A program made the position numbers and the translations under genes. Source: Methylocapsa sp. (GTDB taxonomy: Bacteria; Pseudomonadota; Alphaproteobacteria; Rhizobiales; Beijerinckiaceae). From it: a DNA stretch of 5,744 nt. Below the pieces are notes generated by a model. The model saw only the letters and a program-made list of their open reading frames with translations, had not been told where the DNA came from and did no database searches. This document shows positions 1 through 5,589 of this stretch, piece by piece; the first letter of the stretch is position 1; every line of letters begins with the position of its first letter. Location of the stretch: the NCBI GenBank assembly GCA_003162995.1, contig PLUZ01000456.1:392-6135 (forward strand). Reading direction: 5' to 3'.

Positions 1-323
1 GCAGAGACCACCAGAATCGCACCGTCCATCTGCGCCGCCCCGGTGATCATGTTTTTCACATAGTCGGCGTGGCCTGGACAATCGACATGGGCATAATGAC
101 GATTCTTGGTTTCATATTCGACATGCGCCGTCGAGATCGTGATCCCGCGCGCTTTTTCTTCCGGAGCCTTGTCGATCTGATCATAGGCCGTGTAAATCGC
201 GCCGCCCGACTCGGCCAAAACCTTGGTGATTGCCGCTGTCAGCGACGTCTTGCCATGATCGACATGACCGATCGTCCCGATATTGCAATGCGGCTTTGTC
301 CGCTGGAATTTTTCCTTGCCCAT
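1..323 (-). CDS. tuf: Elongation factor Tu, N-terminal part (cut by window edge)
   Basis: EF-Tu is the cytoplasmic GTPase that carries aminoacyl-tRNA to the ribosomal A site. Only the first 107 residues of a family that is usually about 396 residues long are present; the rest lies left of position 1. The G-domain signatures are clear: the P-loop GHVDHGKT at residues 19-26, the switch I segment RGITIS at 59-64, and DCPGHADY at 81-88, with the catalytic His85. The start [17 protein letters not shown] fits the family, and AAAGGAG (complement of 331-337) lies 7 nt before the ATG. The gene is last of the four str genes seen here, 43 nt after fusA, with no terminator or promoter evident between them, so it is probably cotranscribed. 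Many alphaproteobacteria carry a second tuf copy elsewhere; this window cannot show that. Confidence 0.97.
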   Translation of the reverse strand, partial: MGKEKFQRTKPHCNIGTIGHVDHGKTSLTAAITKVLAESGGAIYTAYDQIDKAPEEKARGITISTAHVEYETKNRHYAHVDCPGHADYVKNMITGAAQMDGAILVVS

Positions 324-366
324 TATCCGGCTCCTTTAAGATTCTCTTACGCGCGCGATCGAATGA

Positions 367-2442
367 TCAGGCGTATTTGGCCTGAATTTTCCCGGCTTCG
401 CCCGCGGGGACCTGTTCATAATGATCGAATTGCATTGTGTAATTGGCGCGGCCCTGGCTGAAGGACCGCAGCTGATTGACATAGCCAAACATATTGGCCA
501 GCGGGACCATCGCGTTGATGACCACCGCATTGCCGCGCATGTCCTGGCCCTGGACCTGCCCGCGCCTGGCGAGAAGGTCGCCCATGACCGACCCTGTATA
601 GTCCTCGGGAGAGGTGACCTCGACTTTCATGATCGGTTCGAGCAGGACGGCGCCGCCTTTTTGCAGGGCTTCGCGAAACGCCGCGCGCCCGGCGATCTCG
701 AATGCGAGCACCGACGAATCGACGTCATGATAAGCACCATCGATCAACGTCGACTTGACGTCGACGACAGGGAAACCGGCTAGAATCCCCGACCCCATGA
801 CACTGTTGATGCCCTTTTCGACACCAGGAATGAATTCCTTTGGCACCGTACCGCCGACGACCTTGTTCTCGAAGCTCGAGCCCATGCCCGCTTCGTTTGG
901 CTCGAAGATAATCTTGACCCGAGCGAATTGGCCGGACCCGCCGGTCTGCTTCTTGTGGGTGTAATCGATCTCGACGCGCCTTGTCAGTTTCTCGCGATAG
1001 GCGACTTGGGGCGCGCCAATATTGGCATCGACCTTATAGGTACGCCGCAAAATATCGACCTTGATGTCGAGATGGAGTTCACCCATGCCTTTCAAGATCG
1101 TTTGCCCGGATTCCTCGTCGGTCGAGACCCGGAAGGAGGGATCTTCCGCGGCGAGCTTGGACAGAGCGACGCCGAGTTTTTCCCGATCTTCCTTTGATTT
1201 CGGTTCGATGGCGATTTCTATCACCGGTTCCGGGAATTCCATGCGCTCCAGGATCACCGGCTTGTTGAGATCGCAGAGCGTGTCTCCGGTCCTTGTATCC
1301 TTCAAGCCGGCCAGCGCGACGATGTCTCCCGAATAGGCTTCCTTGATATCCTCGCGGTTATTCGCATGCATGAGAAGCATGCGCCCAACCCGCTCCTTCT
1401 TGTCCTTGGTCGAGTTCAAGACGGTGGTGCCGGATTCGACATGACCCGAATAGACGCGTGCGAAGGTGATCGTGCCGACGAAGGGATCGTCCATGATCTT
1501 GAAGGCAAGCATGGAAAAAGGATCTTCGTCACGTGGCAACCGAAGGACCTCGGCGCCGGTTTCCATGTCGACGCCCTTGATCGCCTCGCGGTCGATGGGC
1601 GAGGGAAGAAGATCGACAACGGCGTCGAGCAAAGGCTGCACGCCTTTGTTTTTGAAGGCTGATCCGCACAGGATGGGGATAAAGGCGATGTGACGGACGG
1701 CCTTGCGCAAGAGCCGCTTCAAGGTCGCAACGTCCGGCTCCACGCCGTCGAGATAGGCGGCCATGACGTCGTCGTCGAGTTCGACCGCCGCCTCAAGGAG
1801 AATATGCCGGTATTCCGCGGCCTTGGCCTTGAGGTCTTCCGGAATCTCCACGTCGGCATATTTGGCCCCGAGCGCCTCGTCTTCCCAAACCACGGCGGTC
1901 ATCCGGACGAGATCGATAACGCCCTTGAAATCGGATTCCGACCCGAGCGGTAGTTGAATGCAGACCGGGCGGCCGCCGACCTTGGTCTTGATTTCCTCGA
2001 CGCAGCGATAGAAATCGGCGCCGATCTTGTCCATTTTATTGACGAAGACGATGCGCGGCACATTGTATTTGTCGGCTTGGCGCCAGACAGTCTCGGTCTG
2101 CGGCTCGACGCCCTGATTGCCGTCGAGGACGCAAACGGCGCCGTCGAGAACACGCAGCGAGCGCTCAACTTCGATGGTGAAGTCGACATGACCGGGCGTG
2201 TCGATGATGTTCAGGCGCTTGCCGTTCCAAATTGTCGTCGTCGCGGCGGAGGTAATCGTGATGCCGCGTTCCTGCTCCTGCTCCATCCAGTCCATGGTGG
2301 CGGCGCCGTCATGCACTTCGCCGATTTTATGGGACTTGCCGGAATAATAGAGAATACGCTCCGTGGTCGTCGTCTTGCCCGCATCAATGTGGGCCATGAT
2401 GCCGAAATTCCGGTAATCCTCGATCGGATGGCTGCGGGGCAT
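367..2442 (-). CDS. fusA: Elongation factor G
   Basis: EF-G is the cytoplasmic translocase GTPase: it moves tRNAs and mRNA after peptide bond formation and, with RRF, splits post-termination ribosomes. The protein has 691 residues, the normal full length. The G domain shows AHIDAGKT at 17-24, RGITITSA at 59-66, DTPGHVDF at 81-88 (catalytic His85) and NKMD at 135-138. [20 protein letters not shown] closes the G domain near residue 260. Domains II to V follow; in the domain IV region lie [16 protein letters not shown] and [22 protein letters not shown] (segments of the family), and the C-terminal part has [20 protein letters not shown], typical of domain V. AAGGA (complement of 2451-2455) stands 8 nt before the ATG. 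It lies 43 nt after rpsG and 43 nt before tuf, which indicates one operon. I see no truncation or frameshift. Confidence 0.99.
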   Translation of the reverse strand: MPRSHPIEDYRNFGIMAHIDAGKTTTTERILYYSGKSHKIGEVHDGAATMDWMEQEQERGITITSAATTTIWNGKRLNIIDTPGHVDFTIEVERSLRVLDGAVCVLDGNQGVEPQTETVWRQADKYNVPRIVFVNKMDKIGADFYRCVEEIKTKVGGRPVCIQLPLGSESDFKGVIDLVRMTAVVWEDEALGAKYADVEIPEDLKAKAAEYRHILLEAAVELDDDVMAAYLDGVEPDVATLKRLLRKAVRHIAFIPILCGSAFKNKGVQPLLDAVVDLLPSPIDREAIKGVDMETGAEVLRLPRDEDPFSMLAFKIMDDPFVGTITFARVYSGHVESGTTVLNSTKDKKERVGRMLLMHANNREDIKEAYSGDIVALAGLKDTRTGDTLCDLNKPVILERMEFPEPVIEIAIEPKSKEDREKLGVALSKLAAEDPSFRVSTDEESGQTILKGMGELHLDIKVDILRRTYKVDANIGAPQVAYREKLTRRVEIDYTHKKQTGGSGQFARVKIIFEPNEAGMGSSFENKVVGGTVPKEFIPGVEKGINSVMGSGILAGFPVVDVKSTLIDGAYHDVDSSVLAFEIAGRAAFREALQKGGAVLLEPIMKVEVTSPEDYTGSVMGDLLARRGQVQGQDMRGNAVVINAMVPLANMFGYVNQLRSFSQGRANYTMQFDHYEQVPAGEAGKIQAKYA

Positions 2443-2485
2443 GACACAATTCCTTCAGGCGGAAAACCGCTTAACCCTTTAGTTT

Positions 2486-2956
2486 TTACCAACGATAATG
2501 CGAGAAGGCACGGTTGGCTTCCGCCATGCGATGCGTGTCTTCCCGTTTCTTGACCGCATTGCCGCGGTTGCTGGCGGCGTCCATCAACTCCGCCGATAGA
2601 CGATCAACCATGGTCTTGTCGTTGCGCGCGCGCGCGGCATTGATGATCCAGCGAATGGCAAGCGCTTGACGGCGCTCCGGGCGGACTTCCACCGGGACCT
2701 GATAGGTCGCGCCACCGACCCGGCGAGAGCGAACCTCGATCGCCGGAGCGACATTATCCAAAGCCTGCTTGAAGACAGGCAGCGGCTCCGAGCGCATTTT
2801 CTGCTCGATGATGTCAAAGGCATCATAGACGATCGCCTCGGCAATCGACTTTTTGCCGTCATGCATGATCGAGTTCATGAACTTGGCAAGAATGACATCC
2901 CCGAATTTTGCATCCGGAATGACTTCCCGCTTTTCGGCACTATGGCGGCGCGACAT
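2486..2956 (-). CDS. rpsG: 30S ribosomal protein S7 (uS7)
   Basis: S7 is a primary 16S rRNA-binding protein that nucleates assembly of the 30S head and lines the E site. The 156-residue product has the usual length and signatures: [10 protein letters not shown] at the start, [19 protein letters not shown] at 18-36, [14 protein letters not shown] at 78-91 (the beta-hairpin), and the C-terminal AFSHYRW. GGAG (complement of 2964-2967) lies 7 nt before the ATG. In E. coli, S7 represses its own operon by binding the rpsL-rpsG spacer; here that spacer is 115 nt long and contains a strong palindrome, described separately. The gene is followed after 43 nt by fusA. Nothing is missing or unusual in the coding sequence. 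Confidence 0.99.
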   Translation of the reverse strand: MSRRHSAEKREVIPDAKFGDVILAKFMNSIMHDGKKSIAEAIVYDAFDIIEQKMRSEPLPVFKQALDNVAPAIEVRSRRVGGATYQVPVEVRPERRQALAIRWIINAARARNDKTMVDRLSAELMDAASNRGNAVKKREDTHRMAEANRAFSHYRW

Positions 2957-2977
2957 CGTTAGGCTCCGTCGGATCTC

Positions 2978-3006
2978 ATAAATTGTTCAAAAACAGCCAT
3001 TGTCAA
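2978..3006 (-). promoter_or_regulatory. Possible internal promoter before rpsG
   Basis: On the minus strand a perfect TTGACA (complement of 3001-3006) begins 2 nt after the 14-bp palindrome. At a 17-nt spacing lies ATTTAT, a poor -10 element. The -35 match is exact but the -10 is weak, so this may be chance in a relatively AT-rich spacer. If real, it would give rpsG, fusA and tuf expression independent of rpsL. Confidence 0.25.
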
Positions 3007-3008
3007 TT

Positions 3009-3022
3009 AGGGCCTAGGCCCT
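3009..3022. repeat. Perfect 14-bp palindrome in rpsL-rpsG spacer
   Basis: The sequence AGGGCCTAGGCCCT reads the same on both strands. As RNA it could form a GC-rich stem with a tiny loop, or it could be a symmetric DNA site. No T-run follows on the minus strand, so an ordinary intrinsic terminator is unlikely. Its axis lies about 56 nt upstream of the rpsG start codon. Confidence 0.75.
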
Positions 3023-3071
3023 GGAACATAGGCTTTAGCTGTCCCGTAGCTTTAGATATTCTTCTCGAAAC

Positions 3072-3443
3072 TCATTTCGGCCGCTTGGCGCCATATTTGG
3101 AACGGCGCTGCTTGCGATTCTTGACGCCCTGAGTGTCGAGCACGCCGCGCAATATGTGATAGCGCACACCGGGCAAATCCTTCACCCGGCCACCGCGGAT
3201 CATAACCACGGAATGCTCCTGCAGATTATGCCCCTCGCCCGGTATATAGCCGATCACCTCGAAACCGTTGGTGAGGCGGACCTTGGCAACCTTGCGCAAC
3301 GCCGAATTCGGCTTTTTCGGCGTCGTCGTGTAAACGCGTGTGCAGACGCCCCGTTTTTGCGGGCAAGCGCCGAGATGGCGCGCCTTTTCGCGATAGGTCT
3401 TTTCCTGCCGCGGCTTGCGGATCAACTGACTGATCGTGGGCAT
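3072..3443 (-). CDS. rpsL: 30S ribosomal protein S12 (uS12)
   Basis: S12 sits at the decoding centre of the 30S subunit and controls accuracy; streptomycin-resistance changes map here in other bacteria. The 123-residue product has the normal length. [20 protein letters not shown] spans 28-47, with Lys43 of the wild-type, streptomycin-sensitive form. Lys88 and Asp89 are in GGRVKDLPG; this Asp is the residue methylthiolated by RimO in E. coli. The C-terminus [16 protein letters not shown] is typical of alphaproteobacteria. Residues 13-27 differ from E. coli (see findings), but the length is unchanged. GAGAAAG (complement of 3451-3457) is a mediocre ribosome binding site 7 nt before the ATG. It is the first gene of the str operon here, and its upstream neighbour is divergent. 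Confidence 0.99.
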   Translation of the reverse strand: MPTISQLIRKPRQEKTYREKARHLGACPQKRGVCTRVYTTTPKKPNSALRKVAKVRLTNGFEVIGYIPGEGHNLQEHSVVMIRGGRVKDLPGVRYHILRGVLDTQGVKNRKQRRSKYGAKRPK

Positions 3444-3526
3444 CCCTGGTCTTTCTCAATCTTTCCAACGAGCCATGACCGGAATGCCCCGGCGCGGCCT
3501 CAAAATCTAACGTGCGGCCCCAAATT

Positions 3527-3552
3527 CTTTGCCATTTTTGCAAACGGCAAAG
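3527..3552. repeat. 7-bp inverted repeat in rpsL leader region
   Basis: CTTTGCC at 3527-3533 is perfectly complementary to GGCAAAG at 3546-3552 across a 12-nt loop. In the minus-strand transcript it would form a hairpin about 85 nt before the rpsL start. No T-run follows it, so it looks more like leader structure than a terminator. Confidence 0.55.
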
Positions 3553-3579
3553 CGCCTTCAGCCCGCCAAGGCTTCCGGC

Positions 3580-3591
3580 GCCAAATTTGGC
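3580..3591. repeat. 12-bp palindrome GCCAAATTTGGC
   Basis: This is a perfect palindrome upstream of rpsL. The AAATTTGG part could alternatively pair with CCAAATT near 3520, so alternative folds of a leader RNA are possible. A symmetric DNA-binding site is the other reading. Confidence 0.6.
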
Positions 3592-3600
3592 AGAGGACCA

Positions 3601-3615
3601 CGGCATCGAATGCCG
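3601..3615. repeat. 6-bp hairpin with 3-nt loop
   Basis: CGGCAT at 3601-3606 pairs with ATGCCG at 3610-3615 around a three-base loop, a compact and GC-rich hairpin. It is the third inverted repeat within 90 nt upstream of rpsL. No poly-T follows on either strand. Confidence 0.55.
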
Positions 3616-3677
3616 CGTTCTTGCCTCTTGTCGATCCGGAAGATCCCGTGAATCTCTCGGATCTATCGTATGACTGT

Positions 3678-3703
3678 TAAACCGCTGGGTCTGACAGCGT
3701 TTA
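3678..3703. repeat. Bulged 9-bp inverted repeat
   Basis: CGCTG at 3683-3687 pairs with CAGCG at 3695-3699 around a 7-nt loop. After a single bulged C at 3682 the stem continues with TAAA at 3678-3681 against TTTA at 3700-3703. It could be a transcript hairpin on either strand; function is unknown. Confidence 0.5.
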
Positions 3704-3816
3704 GGTTTGAAATGTCTAGGACGTGGCGTCCCGGAAGCAAAAACCTACTGCCTGTCTGAAGTGGGCGGAACTTAATAGCGCTCGCCTGGCACGTCAACCC
3801 TCTTTCGCAGGAAAAA

Positions 3817-3840
3817 GCATTGCATGGAGTCAATGCATTG
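3817..3840. promoter_or_regulatory. GCATTG/CAATGC inverted repeat upstream of catalase gene
   Basis: GCATTG at 3817-3822 is inverted as CAATGC at 3831-3836 across 8 nt, and GCATTG recurs directly at 3835-3840. The octamer TTGCATGG occurs at 3820-3827 and again at 3871-3878. This lies 130-150 nt before the catalase-family start codon, a plausible operator position. No known regulator consensus was recognised. Confidence 0.3.
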
Positions 3841-3957
3841 ATTCACTCGGTACGCGCGCCATGTTTTTGGTTGCATGGCCATAACCGGCGCTGATTGCTT
3901 CATCAATGCGAGCGGTGGGACTTGGCAAGCGAATGAGAGCGGCGCGCCGCAGGCAGT

Positions 3958-3961
3958 GAGG
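3958..3961 (+). promoter_or_regulatory. Ribosome binding site deciding the catalase-family start
   Basis: GAGG sits 6 nt before the ATG at 3968. The in-frame upstream ATG at 3875 has no such site and would add 31 polar residues in front of the signal peptide. The site therefore favours 3968 as the start. Confidence 0.6.
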
Positions 3962-3967
3962 TATTCC

Positions 3968-4969
3968 ATGGCAGCCACAAGACAAAAACATACATTGGCC
4001 GCGCCCATTTTGGCCGCAGGGCTTGGGATGGCCGCGGCGCTTGGAACAGCCGCGGCGCAGGACGCGGCGCTGGCAACGCAAATCGTCGATGCCCTGAACA
4101 AAGTCTATGGCGTTCATCCCGGATTTCGCGCCAATCATGCCAAGGGAGTGGTCGCCGAAGGGTTTTTCAAGGCCGCGCCCGAAGCCGCTCGTCTTAGTAA
4201 GGCGGTGTTGTTCAACGGCACTTCCATTCCGGTGACCGTGCGCTTTTCGGATTCGACGGGGGTTCCCAATCTGCCCGATGGCTCGCCGCTGGCAAATCCG
4301 CACGGAATGGCCATCAAATTTCATCTCCCCGGCGGCGACGAAACCAACATAGTAATTAATGCGCTCAAATTCTTCCCCGTGTCCTCGGGAGAGGATTTCC
4401 GCGATATGCTGCTCGCGGTGGCTGCAAGTCCTCCGGAAGCGGCCAAGCCGACGAAGCTGGAGCAGTTTGCGGCGAGCCATCCAAACATGCCGCGCGCTCT
4501 CGCGACGGTAGCAACACCCGACAGCTTCGCCGACGAAGAATATTATGGTGTCAACGCCTTCATTTTCGTCAATGAGAAGGGCGAGCGGCACGCCGTGCGC
4601 TATGTCATGGCACCGGAAAGACTGGTGCATCTCTCAGCGGAGGAAGCAGCCAAGCAGGCACAAGATTTTCTGATCGATGAGCTGCCAGCGCGTCTTTCGC
4701 GCGGACCCGTGACGTTCCGCCTGAAAGCGCAGCTCGCCGGGCCTGGTGATTCGACGAAGGACGCTTCGATCCCTTGGCCCGAGAGTAATGAGACCGTCGA
4801 ACTCGGCATGTTGACGATCACAAAATCCGCTTCCGATAGCCTCGAAGTTCAGAAGACGTTGTTGTTCTTACCGGGTCAACTTATCGACGGGATCGAGCCG
4901 TCCGACGATCCCCTGATCGGGGTCCGCGATGGGGCTTATGCGGTGTCACTCTCGCGCCGGACTCCATGA
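3968..4969 (+). CDS. Exported catalase-family haem peroxidase (SrpA-like)
   Basis: The 333-residue protein belongs to the short catalase-related peroxidase group, much smaller than the roughly 480-residue monofunctional catalases. It probably uses haem to reduce peroxides in the periplasm. Residues 1-30 form a Sec-type signal peptide: basic MAATRQKH, a hydrophobic Ala/Leu core and AAA before Gln31; there is no twin-arginine. The distal His57 is in RANHAKG at 54-60. VRFS is at 91-94, and NPHGMAIKF at 110-118. Asn131 in NIVINALKFFPV matches the catalytic Asn of catalases. YYGVNAFIFVN at 192-202 is a further family segment. DGIEPSDDPL precedes Arg320 and Tyr324, which keep the R-x3-Y spacing of the proximal haem ligand. 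The C-terminal domain of large catalases is absent, as is normal here. Family members often accompany a cytochrome b561 gene; none is seen in this window. Catalase versus peroxidase activity cannot be told from sequence. Confidence 0.92.
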   Translation: MAATRQKHTLAAPILAAGLGMAAALGTAAAQDAALATQIVDALNKVYGVHPGFRANHAKGVVAEGFFKAAPEAARLSKAVLFNGTSIPVTVRFSDSTGVPNLPDGSPLANPHGMAIKFHLPGGDETNIVINALKFFPVSSGEDFRDMLLAVAASPPEAAKPTKLEQFAASHPNMPRALATVATPDSFADEEYYGVNAFIFVNEKGERHAVRYVMAPERLVHLSAEEAAKQAQDFLIDELPARLSRGPVTFRLKAQLAGPGDSTKDASIPWPESNETVELGMLTITKSASDSLEVQKTLLFLPGQLIDGIEPSDDPLIGVRDGAYAVSLSRRTP

Positions 4970-5007
4970 ACGCATTAGCTTCACCGCATTTTCTTAATGC
5001 CGGACCG

Positions 5008-5031
5008 GCCTCTACTTCGGTTGAAAGAGGC
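5008..5031 (+). terminator. Hairpin with UUCG loop after catalase-family gene
   Basis: GCCTCT at 5008-5013 pairs with AGAGGC at 5026-5031. The stem can continue as AC/GT around a C(UUCG)G tetraloop, with TGAA bulged on the 3' side. It begins 38 nt after the stop codon. There is no T-run after it, so it may be an mRNA 3'-end stabiliser or a weak terminator rather than a classical intrinsic one. Confidence 0.4.
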
Positions 5032-5059
5032 TAAGGCCACGCTTGGATTCCATGTGGCA

Positions 5060-5164
5060 AAGCTTTCGCCCATTCTTTCGTTCCTTGCGTGTACCTTGAG
5101 CAAGCTTTCACCTGGTATATCCACAAGGGAACGAAAGCTTGCCTCGGAAGTTTTGGGGTACACG
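5060..5164. repeat. Cluster of nested and overlapping inverted repeats
   Basis: Four arms interlock. CGTGTACC at 5088-5095 is inverted as GGTACACG at 5157-5164. Inside it, CAAGCTTTC at 5101-5109 is inverted as GAAAGCTTG at 5133-5141. CTTTCGTTCC at 5075-5084 is inverted as GGAACGAAAG at 5128-5137. AAGCTTTCG at 5060-5068 is inverted as CGAAAGCTT at 5132-5140. AAGCTTTC therefore occurs as a direct repeat 42 bp apart. Several stems share the arm at 5128-5141 and so exclude one another. The cluster overlaps a promoter-like sequence and precedes two small ORFs. All pairs are visible in the sequence; the role is unknown. Confidence 0.7.
5128..5152 (+). promoter_or_regulatory. Possible EcfG-type (general stress sigma) promoter
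   Basis: GGAAC at 5128-5132 is followed after 16 nt by AGTT at 5149-5152. The alphaproteobacterial EcfG consensus is GGAAC, 16-17 nt, then CGTT, so one base of the second box differs. Transcription would begin near 5159, about 17 nt before the ATG at 5176. It lies inside the repeat cluster, so repressor or activator control is conceivable. A match of nine bases over two short boxes can arise by chance. Confidence 0.35.
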
Positions 5165-5175
5165 GGGGCAAACAA

Positions 5176-5274
5176 ATGGCAAAGAGGGGACGCGCACGCG
5201 GCGAATGCGCGGGCGTAAGGCACGGTCCAGCTTGCAGGCTGGCGGCAACACAATCAAGCAGTCATTGGCAATGA
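5176..5274 (+). CDS. Putative 32-residue leader ORF
   Basis: A short ORF starts at an ATG 7 nt after GGGGG (5164-5168), a usable ribosome binding site. It encodes a basic N-terminus, MAKRGRARG, followed by sequence I do not recognise. Its TGA at 5272-5274 overlaps the ATG at 5271 as ATGA, the arrangement typical of translational coupling. It could be a leader peptide that delivers ribosomes to the next ORF. Alternatively it is the original 5' end of that gene separated by a frameshift, or simply noise. Nothing in the peptide itself proves it is translated. Confidence 0.3.
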   Translation: MAKRGRARGECAGVRHGPACRLAATQSSSHWQ

Positions 5275-5510
5275 AATCGACGTTGAAGCGCGATCGTTTT
5301 CCAGGCGGCGGCGCTGCGCCTGAGGTAAGCAGGTTTGAAACAATCGAGCCTGGGCCTTTCTTCGAGACGTCGGCCTGTGCGGAGTTTGGCCGGAAGCTGC
5401 AAAAGATCTTTCCTTTGCCGCCTGAGAGTTCCGAGCCCGAAGATGTCCGTGTCCTTCTGAAGAAGATCCAAGCAAAGCTCAACACCTTTCCCTTCTCCAG
5501 AAACCGGTGA
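5271..5510 (+). CDS. Small protein, possibly NepR-like anti-sigma factor
   Basis: I cannot name this gene with certainty. The 79-residue product starts at an ATG overlapping the stop of the short ORF before it. The same frame is open further upstream to 5139 (TTG) and includes an ATG at 5205, so longer products of up to 123 residues are possible. Residues 1-35 look disordered and rich in Gly, Pro and Phe. Residues 39-70 suggest two helices joined by a Pro/Ser/Glu linker: FGRKLQKIF at 39-47, then PEDVRVLLKKI at 56-66. They align without gaps to the NepR pattern as I remember it, IGxxLRxxY, eight residues, V-P-D-R-F-x-x-L-L-x-x-L. Here 'PDR' reads PED and the Tyr is Phe. NepR binds the sigma factor EcfG until PhyR displaces it. 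Neither phyR nor ecfG is in the window. Hand-counted G+C at third positions is about two thirds, compatible with coding. Confidence 0.45.
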   Translation: MKSTLKRDRFPGGGAAPEVSRFETIEPGPFFETSACAEFGRKLQKIFPLPPESSEPEDVRVLLKKIQAKLNTFPFSRNR

Positions 5511-5568
5511 CCCGTATCCGCTTAGCTTGAATGCCAAACACATAAATTTCGTGCGGGATCTTTATCTG

Positions 5569-5587
5569 GGATCCTTCGCGAAGATCC
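5569..5587. terminator. Hairpin between convergent genes, candidate terminator
   Basis: GGATC at 5569-5573 pairs with GATCC at 5583-5587. The stem continues through the self-complementary TTCGCGAA at 5575-5582, with one bulged C at 5574. It starts 2 nt beyond the minus-strand stop codon at 5590. On the plus strand only GTTT follows, so any termination there would be weak. GGGATC also occurs directly at 5555-5560 and 5568-5573, giving an alternative partner for GATCC. Confidence 0.45.
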
Positions 5588-5589
5588 GT

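Larger units (their letters stand above)
2957..3071 (-). promoter_or_regulatory. rpsL-rpsG spacer, candidate S7 feedback site
   Basis: This 115-nt spacer is nearly three times the other spacers in the operon. Read on the minus strand it contains two copies of CTAAAGC, a short AGCT/AGCT inverted pair, and the perfect palindrome at 3009-3022, followed by the rpsG ribosome binding site. The E. coli S7 repressor-binding site lies in the equivalent spacer, which is the basis for the call. I have not matched its structure to the E. coli site, so the regulatory role is inferred from position and fold potential only. Confidence 0.4.
3444..3967. other. Divergent intergenic region, rpsL / catalase-family gene
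   Basis: This 524-nt stretch lies between two genes transcribed away from each other, so it should contain both promoters. I found no credible gene in it. The open frames that cross it are antisense to rpsL or lack any recognisable protein features. Its rpsL side holds several inverted repeats (3527-3615, 3633-3663 and 3678-3703). A GATCCG/CGGATC pair lies at 3633-3638 and 3658-3663. A minus-strand TTGACG (complement of 3792-3797) with TAAGTT 17 nt on is a weak promoter candidate for the str operon, but it would imply a leader of over 300 nt. No convincing plus-strand promoter was recognised. Confidence 0.7.

Noticed and set aside
1954..2553. 199-codon plus-strand open frame
   Set aside because: It is antisense to the conserved fusA and the end of rpsG, with no recognisable protein; the open frame follows from codon bias of the genes opposite.
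3023..3048. Plus-strand GGAAC-N17-CGTA in the rpsL-rpsG spacer
   Set aside because: It points antisense into rpsL with no gene to serve, and the second box is imperfect; probably chance.
3363..3410. Compensated frameshift in rpsL
   Set aside because: The segment has the same length as homologues, keeps Arg, Lys, Leu and the Ala-Cys before PQKRG, and other frames do not restore the usual residues.
3156..3680. 174-codon plus-strand open frame crossing rpsL and the divergent region
   Set aside because: It starts inside and antisense to rpsL, has no ribosome binding site and shows no domain.
3767..3795. GGAAC upstream of the catalase-family gene as an EcfG promoter
   Set aside because: The nearest CGT-type second box is 20 nt away, too far for the 16-17 nt spacing of that consensus.
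3875..3967. Upstream in-frame ATG giving a 364-residue catalase-family protein
   Set aside because: It adds 31 polar residues before an evident signal peptide and has no ribosome binding site, while the ATG at 3968 has GAGG 6 nt before it.
3830..4630. 266-codon minus-strand open frame
   Set aside because: It is antisense to the catalase-family gene, whose family motifs make the plus strand the coding one.
4997..5253. Short open frames on both strands between the catalase-family gene and the small ORFs
   Set aside because: They cross the inverted-repeat cluster, lack ribosome binding sites and encode nothing recognisable.
5108..5485. 125-codon minus-strand open frame opposite the small ORFs
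   Set aside because: Its composition is Cys-, Pro- and Arg-rich without recognisable features, and the plus-strand frame has more plausible helices and third-position bias.
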